The notes beneath the pieces were generated by a model. That model was given only the letters and a program-made list of their open reading frames with translations. It was not told where the DNA came from and ran no database searches. Below, piece after piece: positions 44,015 to 52,276 of a stretch of DNA of 64,000 nucleotides. The stretch's first letter is position 1; each line of letters starts with the position of its first letter. This DNA comes from Novosphingobium sp. G106 (GTDB taxonomy: Bacteria > Pseudomonadota > Alphaproteobacteria > Sphingomonadales > Sphingomonadaceae): the NCBI RefSeq assembly GCF_019075875.1, contig NZ_JAHOOZ010000001.1, forward strand, positions 5,150,001 to 5,214,000, given 5' to 3'. Position numbers and translations under genes: made by a program.

Positions 44015-44266
44015 ATGATCGCCCACATGCAAGATCGACAGGATCATTTCGCCTACTGCGTCCAACTGTTTGGCGGCACTACAGCGTTTTCGCGACGCCT
44101 CGGGATAGATGAGCGCGCTATCCGGCGGTTCATCAATGGCGAGCGGCCCATCAGCGATGGTCTCCTTCAAGACACCGCGAAAGCACTGCGTGAACTCGTT
44201 GCGGAAGCCACCGCAGCCGAGGGAGAGATCGCTGCCATTTTGACCTCTGGAGCAAGCGATCGTTGA
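44015..44266 (+). CDS. Small helix-turn-helix protein
   Basis: 83 residues. FGGTTAFSRRLGIDERAIRR followed by FINGERPISDGLLQDTAKAL has the shape of a Cro/CI-like HTH: helix, turn at L-G-I, recognition helix, then the G-E-R-P-I loop typical of small alphaproteobacterial regulators. The C-terminal helix is acidic. It lies just after the P450 remnant, with which it may have arrived. Targets unknown. Confidence 0.65.
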   Translation: MIAHMQDRQDHFAYCVQLFGGTTAFSRRLGIDERAIRRFINGERPISDGLLQDTAKALRELVAEATAAEGEIAAILTSGASDR

Positions 44267-44439
44267 TCGGGCTAGCTCAACGATGCAACGCGCTTCGTAA
44301 GACAAACTGTCGTTAGGCGACAGCGATCGCAGACATCGCAGTCATAGCGGCGATCTGCCGCGCAGACTGAAATCGGTCATATCTTCAGTCAGGCCCTTGC
44401 GTTGTCCAAACGTCGCAACAGGTATTGTTTGCCCGTCGG

Positions 44440-45636
44440 CTATTCCGGTTCAAAGCCGGGCGGGTACTTCTGCCATTGGTATCCAGCCTGCGCGATCTGC
44501 TTTCCGGTCGAAAACAGTTCGCGCATGTAGTTGGTGTCGAACTCCTCGCGATGAGGCGTGTTGAATGTCGCCGGAATCGAGGTCAGGTTGAAGTCGATAC
44601 GATCCCGCTGCGCTGTGGCATAAATGCGGTACAGGTCGCCGATCCCCTGCGCTCGCGTCAGGGAGGCGATGGCGCGGCTGGCGATCGGCAGGGTCCTGCG
44701 CTCGACGCTCGCCCAGTCGGGATCGAGCCGGGCGTTTCGAATGATATACAGAGTGCGCTTGCGCTGCAGCGCCGGGTCCGTACCGCTGATGCGGAGCGAA
44801 GGCGGAAACAGGAAGACCTGGGCAATCGTACCGCCGTCGACATGCATCTCGGCGTAGTGTGTCCCGGCCACGGTGGCGTCGATCATCACCGGCGGAAAGG
44901 CGCCCGGGATCGATGCCGAGGCGAGCAGGATTTTCCGGAACAGTGCCAAGGCATTGGGATCCTTGCTGCTCGCTATCGCGGTCATGTTCCAGATCACCGG
45001 CTCCAGCGAGTCCAGGTTGGTGGTTCCAACGAGCAGGATGCGGCCGTGGGCGTATTGGTCGGCAATTTCATCGAGGAATTGCGGCGTCACGTAGGAGGCG
45101 ATGAGATTTGCCAGCGGCTGGGTGTCGGCCATGCCGTCGCCGAATAGGCCCTTCAGGAGCCCCCGCTTCCTGAAAATGTCCTTTTGAGAACTCGTCGTAT
45201 AGACCCGCTCGAGAACATAATCATACTTCGGGCCCAGGAATGCGAATGGAGCGATCAGGGCGCCCGTGCTGATGCCGGTCACTACCTTGAAGTCCGGGCG
45301 CGTGCCGGCAGCTGTCCAGCCGTTGAGGAAACCCGCACCATAGGCCCCGTTGTCGCCGCCGCCAGAGATCGCGAGATAGGAAGCTGGTGGCAGCGGCCCG
45401 GTTTGCCCTTGGCTGACAAGCCAGGCCTTCTCCTTGTCCAGAGCGATACCGGCTTCCTGGGCAAAGCTGTCTGTCTCGCGGGTCACGAGATATCGAATGG
45501 CGAGGGGCGCGGGCGCAACCTGTGCGGAAGTGGATTGGGGAACTGCCGGCAGCCGGCTTGGCGTTGAGCAGCCGGAAATCGCCACTGCGGGGGTGCAGGC
45601 GATGAGGAGGATTTTCGACCAATTGTGAAGGGGCAT
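44440..45636 (-). CDS. Patatin-like phospholipase lipoprotein
   Basis: 398 residues. Lipobox AVAISGCSTPS. Patatin domain: oxyanion loop ISGGGDNGAYGAGFLNG, nucleophile in TGISTGALIAPF (G-x-S-x-G), and the catalytic Asp in MHVDGGTIAQ. It is predicted to be an acyl hydrolase attached to the membrane outside the cytoplasm. All catalytic residues are present. Single gene; upstream 312 bases are noncoding. Confidence 0.92.
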   Translation of the reverse strand: MPLHNWSKILLIACTPAVAISGCSTPSRLPAVPQSTSAQVAPAPLAIRYLVTRETDSFAQEAGIALDKEKAWLVSQGQTGPLPPASYLAISGGGDNGAYGAGFLNGWTAAGTRPDFKVVTGISTGALIAPFAFLGPKYDYVLERVYTTSSQKDIFRKRGLLKGLFGDGMADTQPLANLIASYVTPQFLDEIADQYAHGRILLVGTTNLDSLEPVIWNMTAIASSKDPNALALFRKILLASASIPGAFPPVMIDATVAGTHYAEMHVDGGTIAQVFLFPPSLRISGTDPALQRKRTLYIIRNARLDPDWASVERRTLPIASRAIASLTRAQGIGDLYRIYATAQRDRIDFNLTSIPATFNTPHREEFDTNYMRELFSTGKQIAQAGYQWQKYPPGFEPE

Positions 45637-45948
45637 TCCGTCCTCCCGCGCCGGGAATGCGGACCTTGCGGATATGATGGCCGGGAGGCCATCGGGAGAA
45701 ACCCTGGTTTATACGACCTAACTAGCCCGGTTCGGACAATTGCAATCGGGCAGACAGACAAACGGCCTCGACGTCAGCAATCGGGTCGACTTTCGACATT
45801 GCCGTACGTCCGTCCAGATGGCAGCGATCCCGCTTTTCGGCGCGTGAAAGGCGACTGTCAGAAACCCAAACCTAGCCGACGCTCCAACGAAAAGGGACGG
45901 CGAGGTCATCCCTCGCCGTCCCTGCTCTATTCCCGCACGCCAGTCTTC
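45637..45948. other. Noncoding gap between patatin and LLM genes
   Basis: 312 bases. It carries the leftward terminator of the LLM gene (45890-45922) and presumably the patatin promoter in the A/T-rich stretch near 45700-45770. No gene or other structure seen. Confidence 0.5.
45890..45922 (-). terminator. Terminator of the TauD-LLM operon
   Basis: Perfect 12-bp arms 45894-45905 and 45911-45922 around a 5-base loop, with a T4 tract on the minus strand (45893 down to 45890). Confidence 0.85.
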
Positions 45949-47025
45949 TCAGGCCGGAACCGCCGCGGTTTCCCGGAGCTTCGGCATGACCTTGTCAGCG
46001 AAGCGCTTCATCTGGTCGTAAACACGGTCGTAGGACATGCCGCCGTAGGAGAAGTTGGCGATGATGTCGTATTCGCCGACGGTCGCCTTGCGCATCGCAT
46101 CCTTCTCGATCAGTTGCTCGGGCGTGCCGATCAGGTTGCCGCCGATGTAGTCCTTGTAGGCCTTCTCCGGCCCGCCCGCAGCGTTCATCGCGTCGCCCAG
46201 CGCGACATAGGTCGAATAGGACGGCATGTGCTTGAAGTGCTCGCCGCCCCATTCGTAGTGGTTGGCGACCTGGTAGAACTGCTTGGCGAAATACTCGTCG
46301 GTGTATTCGCCGACCTGCTCCTCGGTATCGACGCAAACGACGAAGTCCGAAATGATGAACGGCGGGGCCTTGTGGCTGTGCAACTGCTCGAACTTGGTGC
46401 GATAGGCATTGATCTCGGCCATCGAATGCGACCAATCGCCCTGGCTGAAGCGGATCGCCTTGAGGCCGTATTCGGCCGCGACTTCGGCCGAGCTCGGTGA
46501 CATCGAAACCATCGCCATGCGATCGCTGCTCCAGTTTTCGGGACGCGGGCGGATTTCGACTTCGGGCTGCTGGAAATGCTTGGTGTTGGCCTTGACCGTG
46601 CCGGTCTCCAACCCGTCCATGACGATCAGGCAGGCCTCGTCGAACAACTCGCGACTGTCGGCGAGGTCCTTGCGGAAGCCGGTGAACTCGCGGCGGGCGG
46701 CGCCGCGGCCCATGCCGAGAAAGACGCGGCCTTCGGACAGGCTGTCGAGCATCGCCACCTTCTCGACCACGCGGACGGGATCGTTCCACGGCAGGATCAC
46801 AGCGGCGGGCATCAGCTTGATCGTCTTGGTCTTGGCCGCGACGTAGGACAGCGCCTGCAGCGGATCGGGGCAGGCAGCATAGTCGGTGAAGTGGTGCTCG
46901 ACCATCGCCGCGAAGTCGAAGCCCATCGCTTCGGCCTCGATGGCGATCTGCGTTTCCTTCCGGAAGAACTCCATGTCGGGCATGCCGTGAAGGTTCTGGA
47001 AACCGAGGTGGACGCCAATCTGCAT
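45949..47025 (-). CDS. LLM class flavin-dependent oxidoreductase
   Basis: 358 residues. Luciferase-like TIM barrel: MQIGVHLGFQNLHGMPDMEF, AMVEHHFTDYAACPDPLQAL (the E-H-H-F motif), VRVVEKVAMLDSLSEGRVFL and GMGRGAARREFTGF. Such FMNH2-dependent monooxygenases oxidise diverse small substrates. Good site (GGAGAG) upstream. It follows the TauD-family gene by 27 bases, and both end at a shared terminator, suggesting a two-oxygenase catabolic operon. Substrate unknown. Confidence 0.92.
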   Translation of the reverse strand: MQIGVHLGFQNLHGMPDMEFFRKETQIAIEAEAMGFDFAAMVEHHFTDYAACPDPLQALSYVAAKTKTIKLMPAAVILPWNDPVRVVEKVAMLDSLSEGRVFLGMGRGAARREFTGFRKDLADSRELFDEACLIVMDGLETGTVKANTKHFQQPEVEIRPRPENWSSDRMAMVSMSPSSAEVAAEYGLKAIRFSQGDWSHSMAEINAYRTKFEQLHSHKAPPFIISDFVVCVDTEEQVGEYTDEYFAKQFYQVANHYEWGGEHFKHMPSYSTYVALGDAMNAAGGPEKAYKDYIGGNLIGTPEQLIEKDAMRKATVGEYDIIANFSYGGMSYDRVYDQMKRFADKVMPKLRETAAVPA

Positions 47026-47052
47026 ATCGTTCTCTCCGATGAATTCAGGTGA

Positions 47053-47935
47053 TTAGGCCGAGACCAGCCGCTCGCCGGTCGAGGTGATCGCTTCCTCGCC
47101 GTTGAGCGTGGCGCGGTGGAATTCGCGGCCGCTTTCGCGGTCGAACGGCAGGACGCGGTGCATCGCGCCGGTGTTGTCCCAGATGACGAGATCGCCGAGC
47201 TGCCACTTGTGGCGATAGACGTACTGGTCCTGCGTCGTGTGGCGCATCAGCTGCTGGAGCAGGTCGTGGCTCTTGGCCTGCGGCATGCCCTCTACCCAGG
47301 CGCCCGAAGTGCTCAGCACGAGCGACTTGCGGCCCGAGCGGTGGTGCCAGACGAGCGGGTGCGAGCGCTGCGGATAGGAATACCAGACCGCGAATTCCTC
47401 TGGCGTGACGTCGCGCATCACCGGGAACAGCGCGGCCTGCATCGTGTGGACGACGCGGAGCTTCTCGAGCTCGGCCTTCTGTGCCGCAGGGAGATCCTCG
47501 AAAGCGGCATAGGTATTGGCGAAGCAGGTGTCGCCGCCGGTCTGCGAGAGCTTGAACGGGGTGAACAGCGTCGCCAGCGGCGGGATCGGCTCGTATGTGC
47601 CGTCCATGTGCCAGAGGTGGTTGCCGGGCAGGAAGCGCGCGTAGTCGGGGTTCACATTGGCATCGAGCGAAATCTTCATCACGCCTTCGTCACCTTCGTT
47701 CAGCGTCCGGCCGTCGGCCCCGCGCTTCGAGGCGCCGAGCCTGAGGTCGCCGAGCGAGCGGGCGATCATGCGCAGTTCGTCGTCGTTGGGGGCGACGCCG
47801 CGGAACAGCAGCACGCCGCGCTGGTCGAGCAGGGCGCAGAATCTCGGCAGCGTGCTTGCCGCTAAGCAGATCGGCCTTCTCGATGGTCACTTGCGATCCC
47901 ATCCGCGGGGACAGATCGACAGATGAAAGCGCCAT
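47053..47935 (-). pseudogene. TauD/TfdA-family dioxygenase, frameshifted near its N-terminus
   Basis: The N-terminal part MALSSVDLSPRMGSQVTIEK to HAAEIL lies in one frame from ATG 47935; LLDQRGVLLFRGVAPNDDEL and the remainder lie in another. The junction is about 47833-47840 (GCGCAG), not a long homopolymer, so one extra or two missing bases are needed. The catalytic part is intact: HLWHMDGTYEPIPPLATLF (Fe ligands His and Asp), GGDTCFANTYAAFE, and the distal His and Arg in NTGAMHRVLPFDRESGREFHR. Family: Fe(II)/2-oxoglutarate dioxygenase. A shorter protein from 47814 is the fallback. Confidence 0.85.
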
Positions 47936-48088
47936 TCCGGACGTCCTCCAGTATCCTCTCGCCGCGCCGACTCGGCTGGCATCATTTGTTACCCTGGTCG
48001 TTTCAATAGCAGCCGAAAATGGTACCGCCAAGCTTATTTATTATACTTCGCACTTGAATTGTCACTCACATCGTTTCAATATGTGCCC
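47936..48088. promoter_or_regulatory. Divergent control region of TauD operon and tetR, with a 10-bp direct repeat
   Basis: CGTTTCAATA occurs at 47999-48008 and 48072-48081, 73 bases apart, in an A/T-rich region (48010-48050) between divergent genes. These are candidate operator or promoter elements; no clean palindrome was found. Confidence 0.45.
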
Positions 48089-48835
48089 ATGGATGCCGCG
48101 GAGCAAATCGTGGATCGGGTCCCACGCCGGCCCGGTCGGCCGACGCTGAGCGACGAGCAGTTGCTCGACATCGCGCTCGACCTGTTCCTCGAGAACGGTT
48201 TCGAGCGAACCTCGATCGACGCGATCACTGCCGCCGCGGGCATGGCCAAGCGCACCGTTTACGCGCGCTACGGCGACAAGGAGACGCTGTTCAAGGCGGC
48301 GCTGGCGCGAGCGATCGAGGACTGGATGGTCCCGGTCGAGCGGTTGCGCGGGGTAGAGACGGAGAATCTGGAAAAGACCCTGCTGACCATCGCCCAGATG
48401 CTGCTCACCAATATTCTCGAGCCTGCGGGCATGCGGCTGCTGCGGCTCAGCAACGCGGTCTCGGTGTCGATGCCCGAGATCGCGGCTGCAAACACGCGCA
48501 TGGGCACCGAGCCGACGCTGGCCTATCTGGCCGACCTGTTCCGCCGCCGCCTGCTGCCCGAAGATGCACCGGCCCCCGAGGCCGACGAAGCGGCGCTCGC
48601 CTTCCTCCATCTAGTCGTCGGCGGCCCGGCGAGCACTGCGGCCTGGGGCGTGGTCATGGAAGAGGAGGCGATCGAGCGGCACACGCGCTATTGCGTGCGC
48701 CTGTTCCTCCACGGCGCGCTGCCTGCGCCGGGTGGCGGCGCGATCGAGCGTGAGAACCGGCGACTCAAGGCCCTCGCGGAGGAAGCAGCCGATCTGCTGA
48801 CGCTGACGCGGGACAAGCTGCGCGAGGCCAAATAG
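48089..48835 (+). CDS. TetR-family regulator
   Basis: 248 residues from ATG 48089. HTH domain at about 15-65: LSDEQLLDIALDLFLENGFE, RTSIDAITAAAGMAKRTVYA, RYGDKETLFKAAL. The C-terminal ligand domain follows (AefR/AcrR-like), then a charged helical tail (LKALAEEAADLLTLTRDKLR). Divergent to the TauD-LLM operon, so most likely its repressor. Confidence 0.92.
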   Translation: MDAAEQIVDRVPRRPGRPTLSDEQLLDIALDLFLENGFERTSIDAITAAAGMAKRTVYARYGDKETLFKAALARAIEDWMVPVERLRGVETENLEKTLLTIAQMLLTNILEPAGMRLLRLSNAVSVSMPEIAAANTRMGTEPTLAYLADLFRRRLLPEDAPAPEADEAALAFLHLVVGGPASTAAWGVVMEEEAIERHTRYCVRLFLHGALPAPGGGAIERENRRLKALAEEAADLLTLTRDKLREAK

Positions 48836-48884
48836 CGCAGCGACGAATCGTGTTTCGCCCGCGTCAGAATCTCTACACTATCGA

Positions 48885-48912
48885 TTGAGTTTGTCCGGAC
48901 GTCGTTTATCTT
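48885..48912 (+). promoter_or_regulatory. Candidate promoter of the 63-residue gene
   Basis: TTGAGT (48885-48890) and TATCTT (48907-48912) with a 16-base spacer, 21 bases before the ATG and followed by GGGAGAA as ribosome-binding site. Confidence 0.4.
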
Positions 48913-48933
48913 AGGTTAATCGACTCGGGAGAA

Positions 48934-49125
48934 ATGACCATGCGTCAAATTCAGATAGGTTCGATAGTCTTCGCCAAAGGCGAGAAAATGGTGCGCCGTG
49001 TCCTGGCCATCAAGGACGATCACGCCCGCTGCGAGGCCGAGAACGGCAAGCTGCGCCAATGGGTCTCGCTGTCGCAACTGTCGCTCAATCCCGACGGCGC
49101 GCCGCTCAAGACCTATCTGCTCTAA
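48934..49125 (+). CDS. 63-residue conserved-looking small protein
   Basis: ATG 48934 (or 48940) with GGGAGAA upstream. MRQIQIGSIVFAKGEKMVRR, then VLAIKDDHARCEAENGKLRQ and WVSLSQLSLNP suggest a small beta-rich, KOW/SH3-like barrel similar to DUF2158-type proteins, but I cannot place it firmly. A good promoter and site support expression. Converges with mocA, overlapping it by 4 bases. Confidence 0.6.
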   Translation: MTMRQIQIGSIVFAKGEKMVRRVLAIKDDHARCEAENGKLRQWVSLSQLSLNPDGAPLKTYLL

Positions 49126-49685
49126 CGGTTCTCGAGCCGGGCCAGATCCTCGGCCCGGTCGACGTCGAGCAGGATAGTATCCTCCGTCACATCGATGAAA
49201 GCTATGTCGCTGCGTTGCTTGAGCAGGCGGCCGGCTCCTTCGTCACCCGTCAGGCCGGAGATCTCGGGGAAGGCGCGCGCAGAAAGCAGCACCGGGTGGC
49301 CGTTTTTGCCCGCATGGCGCGGCACGGCGGCGAAGTGGTCGCCCAGCGCCTCGGCCAGATCTCCTGCGACATCCGGCGGGATCAGCGGCATGTCGCCCAG
49401 GAAGATGAAGGCGCCACTGGCGCTGCCCGCCGCGGCGATGCCGGCCTGAAGCGAGGCCGACAGCGCGTTGCTGGCGATACGCACGGTTTCGACCGGGGGC
49501 TCGCCGAGCCATTCCCCCACGGCCAGTTTGTCGCTGCAGACCACGATCACCCGTGCGACCGGCGCCGCGCGCGCAACCCGGATCGCGTGATGGACCAGCG
49601 GTTCGCCGCGAAACTCGGCGGAAAGCTTGTCGCTGCCGAAACGCCGCGCCGATCCCGCCGCCAGCACCAGCGAAACGAAGGTCAC
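49122..49685 (-). CDS. MocA/MobA-like nucleotidyltransferase
   Basis: 187 residues from GTG 49685 overlapping the xdhC stop. NTP-transferase fold: LVLAAGSARRFGSDKLSAEF (L-A-A-G-x-x-x-R-x-G-x-x-K), IFLGDMPLIPPD (metal Asp), and GHPVLLSARAFPEI. Known: MocA attaches CMP to molybdopterin for xanthine-oxidase-family enzymes. Coupled to XdhC, which supports this role over MobA. Confidence 0.88.
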   Translation of the reverse strand: MTFVSLVLAAGSARRFGSDKLSAEFRGEPLVHHAIRVARAAPVARVIVVCSDKLAVGEWLGEPPVETVRIASNALSASLQAGIAAAGSASGAFIFLGDMPLIPPDVAGDLAEALGDHFAAVPRHAGKNGHPVLLSARAFPEISGLTGDEGAGRLLKQRSDIAFIDVTEDTILLDVDRAEDLARLENR

Positions 49686-50698
49686 GCGCGTTCCTGGGCC
49701 GGGTTCAGCGCCTGCATGACTTCGGCCAGGATACCGACTGCGACTTCCCAGGGCGCCTTGCCGAGGCCGGCGATGCCGGGGGCCAGATGCAGCCGCGCCA
49801 GTTCGTCTTCGGTCGCCCCCGCCGCTGCCAGCGCTGCCAGCCGGCCCGGTGCGCGCGACTTGGCGCCGATCATCGCGACATAGCCCGCGCCGTGCCGCAG
49901 GGCATGGAGGCAACCGCCGAGGTCGTGATGATCCTCGTGCGTCGCGCCGACATAGGCGGTCCAGCGGTCGACGCCGAGCTTGGGGAGCAGTTCGGACGGC
50001 TCGCCGCGGTGATAGACGACCTTGGGGAAGGGCGAGGGGCCGCCGGGCCCGCCGGGCCGCAGCAGCAGGGTCTCGAACTGCGCCTCGGCGCCGAGTTGCG
50101 CCAGCGCCAACGCGCCCGGGTCGCCGCCCGAAACGATCAGCCGCCGCGGCGGGTCGAAGCGGCGCATGATGTGCAGCGGATCCTGCGTCAGGCTCAGCAG
50201 CGGCGCGTCGGCCGCCGGGATCACTTCCTGCTGCACGCCGTCGCTCGACCACAGGCAGGGACGCCGCGCCTCCGCATTGCCGAGCAGCGTCCAGGCGGCC
50301 GTGCTCCTGGGGTCGATCCGTTCGACCAGAACGTAGAGCGCGCCCCCGCAACGCAGGCGGATGTCTATCCACGGGCTACCCATGCCGTAATGCAGGTGCC
50401 GCGGCTGGCCATCGGCGATCACCTCGGCAGCATGGCGGGCGACGTCGCCCTCGATGCAGTCGCCCGAGAAATAGCCGCTCGCCTGGGCGCCATCGAACAG
50501 CATCTGCGCGCCGGGCCCGCGCGGTGCGCTGCCTTCGACGCGATAGAGCGTCGCCAGGGCTGCGGGCCTCCCGGCCGCCAGCGCGGCGGCTAGGGCAGGC
50601 CGGACGTCGTCGCTCCAGCCGAACAGCGGCCAGTCGGCGTCGGCGATGATTTCATCGGCCGCGTCGATCATGGTTGTCTCGGGCGAAAGCGAATTCAT
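49682..50698 (-). CDS. XdhC-family molybdenum cofactor insertion protein
   Basis: 338 residues from ATG 50698 (another at 50671). XdhC_CoxI domain: LATLYRVEGSAPRGPGAQML with the S-x-P-R-x-x-G motif, GYFSGDCIEGDVARHAAEVI including the conserved Cys, and the C-terminal Rossmann part with VSGGDPGALALAQLG and MIGAKSR. It sulphurates or inserts molybdenum cofactor into xanthine-oxidase-like enzymes. Overlaps mocA; follows a perfect palindrome and a TetR gene. The oxidase subunits are not in the window. Confidence 0.9.
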   Translation of the reverse strand: MNSLSPETTMIDAADEIIADADWPLFGWSDDVRPALAAALAAGRPAALATLYRVEGSAPRGPGAQMLFDGAQASGYFSGDCIEGDVARHAAEVIADGQPRHLHYGMGSPWIDIRLRCGGALYVLVERIDPRSTAAWTLLGNAEARRPCLWSSDGVQQEVIPAADAPLLSLTQDPLHIMRRFDPPRRLIVSGGDPGALALAQLGAEAQFETLLLRPGGPGGPSPFPKVVYHRGEPSELLPKLGVDRWTAYVGATHEDHHDLGGCLHALRHGAGYVAMIGAKSRAPGRLAALAAAGATEDELARLHLAPGIAGLGKAPWEVAVGILAEVMQALNPAQERA

Positions 50699-50745
50699 GA
50701 CCGGCTCGGCTTGGCTCCCCGCGCCCGGCAAATGCCGCACGCTTA

Positions 50746-50772
50746 TTCTATGATATGAACCGTATCATAGAA
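50746..50772. promoter_or_regulatory. Perfect palindromic operator before xdhC-mocA
   Basis: TTCTATGATA at 50746-50755 and its exact reverse complement at 50763-50772, with a 7-base centre. It lies 48 bases upstream of xdhC and 22 bases after the tetR gene. Length and symmetry fit a TetR-family binding site. No T tract, so it is not a typical terminator. Confidence 0.75.
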
Positions 50773-50793
50773 CGGCAAGGGCGGGGCAAGGCC

Positions 50794-51399
50794 CTAGCCC
50801 GCGACGTCCTGCATGCGGCCGCGTTCGCCGCCGATCAGCGGGGCGATGACCAGCCGATTGAGGATCGTCGCGATCTGCTCGGGCGAATAGTCGTCGTGCT
50901 GCGACAACCACCAGGCCAGAAGGTCGATCGTCGCCCCGGCGCCATAAACCACGCCGAGATCGGCCGGCAGCCAGCTTTTCACTTCGGCGAAGTCGCGCGG
51001 GAGTTCGCGTGCCTGGCGGATGAATTCCTCGCGCAGGATGCCCGCGGCGCCGCCGGTCAGCAGCGCGACCCAGAGGTTGCGATGCTCGCCGACGTGGCGG
51101 CAGAGCGCGCGGGTCGAGTCAAAGCTGCTCGAATCGTGGAGCACGGGCAATGTGCGGTTGAGCAGGTCGGCGATCTCTTCCGAGGCGACGTCGCTAAGCA
51201 GGGCTTCCTTGGTCGCATAGTGGCGAAAGAAGGTGGCGTAGCCGGTGCCGGCGCGAGCCGAGATTTCGCGAATGGTGAGCTGGTCGAAGGGTTTTTCCTC
51301 GAGCAGTTCGAGCAAGGCACCGGTCAGCGCGTTGCGTGACCGCACCTGACGTGCGTCGCTCGGCCCCTCCTTGTTGATGCGGCTTATCGCAGCTTCCAT
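50794..51399 (-). CDS. TetR-family regulator upstream of xdhC-mocA
   Basis: 201 residues from ATG 51399; a GTG/ATG start further up at 51435 has no support. HTH: RSRNALTGALLELLEEKPFD, QLTIREISARAGTGYATFFR, HYATKEALLSDVA. The C-terminal domain is variable. Same direction as xdhC and mocA, 95 bases before xdhC, so probably the regulator of the pair through the palindrome between them. The self-complementary ACACCGGTGT at 51411-51420 lies in its own promoter region. Confidence 0.9.
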   Translation of the reverse strand: MEAAISRINKEGPSDARQVRSRNALTGALLELLEEKPFDQLTIREISARAGTGYATFFRHYATKEALLSDVASEEIADLLNRTLPVLHDSSSFDSTRALCRHVGEHRNLWVALLTGGAAGILREEFIRQARELPRDFAEVKSWLPADLGVVYGAGATIDLLAWWLSQHDDYSPEQIATILNRLVIAPLIGGERGRMQDVAG

Positions 51400-51459
51400 A
51401 CCGAATCCGTAACACCGGTGTCGACTTGTGTCCAATCGGCCGCGGTGCCGAGCGGTGGA

Positions 51460-52170
51460 CTACGCCAGCGTGATGCGGTCCGCGTAGAGCAGCCGGCCGC
51501 CCGAAAGGTGCCACAGCGCCTCATTGAAATCGGCCGGGGACATGGCGAAGCAGCCCTCGCTGCGGCCGATCTTGCCCCATTTGGATATCATCGCGGGATC
51601 GACGTACCAGGCGGGGTGGACGACGATCGCCCGGTCGAGCGCCAGCGAATTGTCGCTGTCGAGCCCGACGAGCCGGATCGAAGTGCCGTACTTGCCGTTA
51701 TACCACTCGCAGGTGAGATAGCCGCCGCGCGAGGTCGCCTCAGATCCCACGATATTCGAAAAGGTCTGCAGCCAGCCCGAGTGCTCGGGGTCGGAGCCCT
51801 TGCCGTGAGCAACGAGGAACGAACGCACCGTGCCATTCTCGAGATTGGCGAAATGGAAGCGGGGCAGCGACGAGGGGCGGGCGAAATCGGCAATCCCGGC
51901 GATGTCCTTGCGCCAGACGGCATTGCCCGCACGGGCGACTTCACGCTGGGCGATTTCCAGTACGCGGCGTTCGTAGGCCGGGTTGGGCTCGGGCATCGCT
52001 GGTACAGTGATCGGCGGGGTGACCGGTCCTGCCGGCGTGGCCGGTCCGGCGAAAGTCTTGTCGAAGGCATCGGCCAGCGGATCGGCCAGTGCGCGCGCGG
52101 GCAGGGCGAGCGTGGCGGCGCCGAAGAGCCCGCTCTTGATTACATCCCGCCTTTTCAAACCCGCCGACAT
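51460..52170 (-). CDS. Tat-exported murein L,D-transpeptidase-like protein
   Basis: 236 residues from ATG 52170. Twin-arginine signal: KRRDVIKSGLFGAATLALPA. The catalytic domain is of the YkuD-like_2 type: FLVAHGKGSDPEHSGWLQTF, then HPAWYVDPAMISKWGKIGRS and EGCFAMSP with the nucleophilic Cys. Predicted periplasmic peptidoglycan enzyme. Proline-rich linker at about 40-65. Monocistronic. Confidence 0.85.
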   Translation of the reverse strand: MSAGLKRRDVIKSGLFGAATLALPARALADPLADAFDKTFAGPATPAGPVTPPITVPAMPEPNPAYERRVLEIAQREVARAGNAVWRKDIAGIADFARPSSLPRFHFANLENGTVRSFLVAHGKGSDPEHSGWLQTFSNIVGSEATSRGGYLTCEWYNGKYGTSIRLVGLDSDNSLALDRAIVVHPAWYVDPAMISKWGKIGRSEGCFAMSPADFNEALWHLSGGRLLYADRITLA

Positions 52171-52276
52171 AGTGCCCAATATAAGCATGAACTGTTAAAT
52201 TCGCTATATCGTATTCCTAACAGTTCCACTCTTGGACGGAATTTGCTCCCGGCTGGCCGGACCTTAGGCTGCGATC

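Noticed and set aside
43611..44018. 135-residue plus-strand gene
   Set aside because: Arg-rich shadow; the same stretch makes sense as a frameshifted P450 end in other frames.
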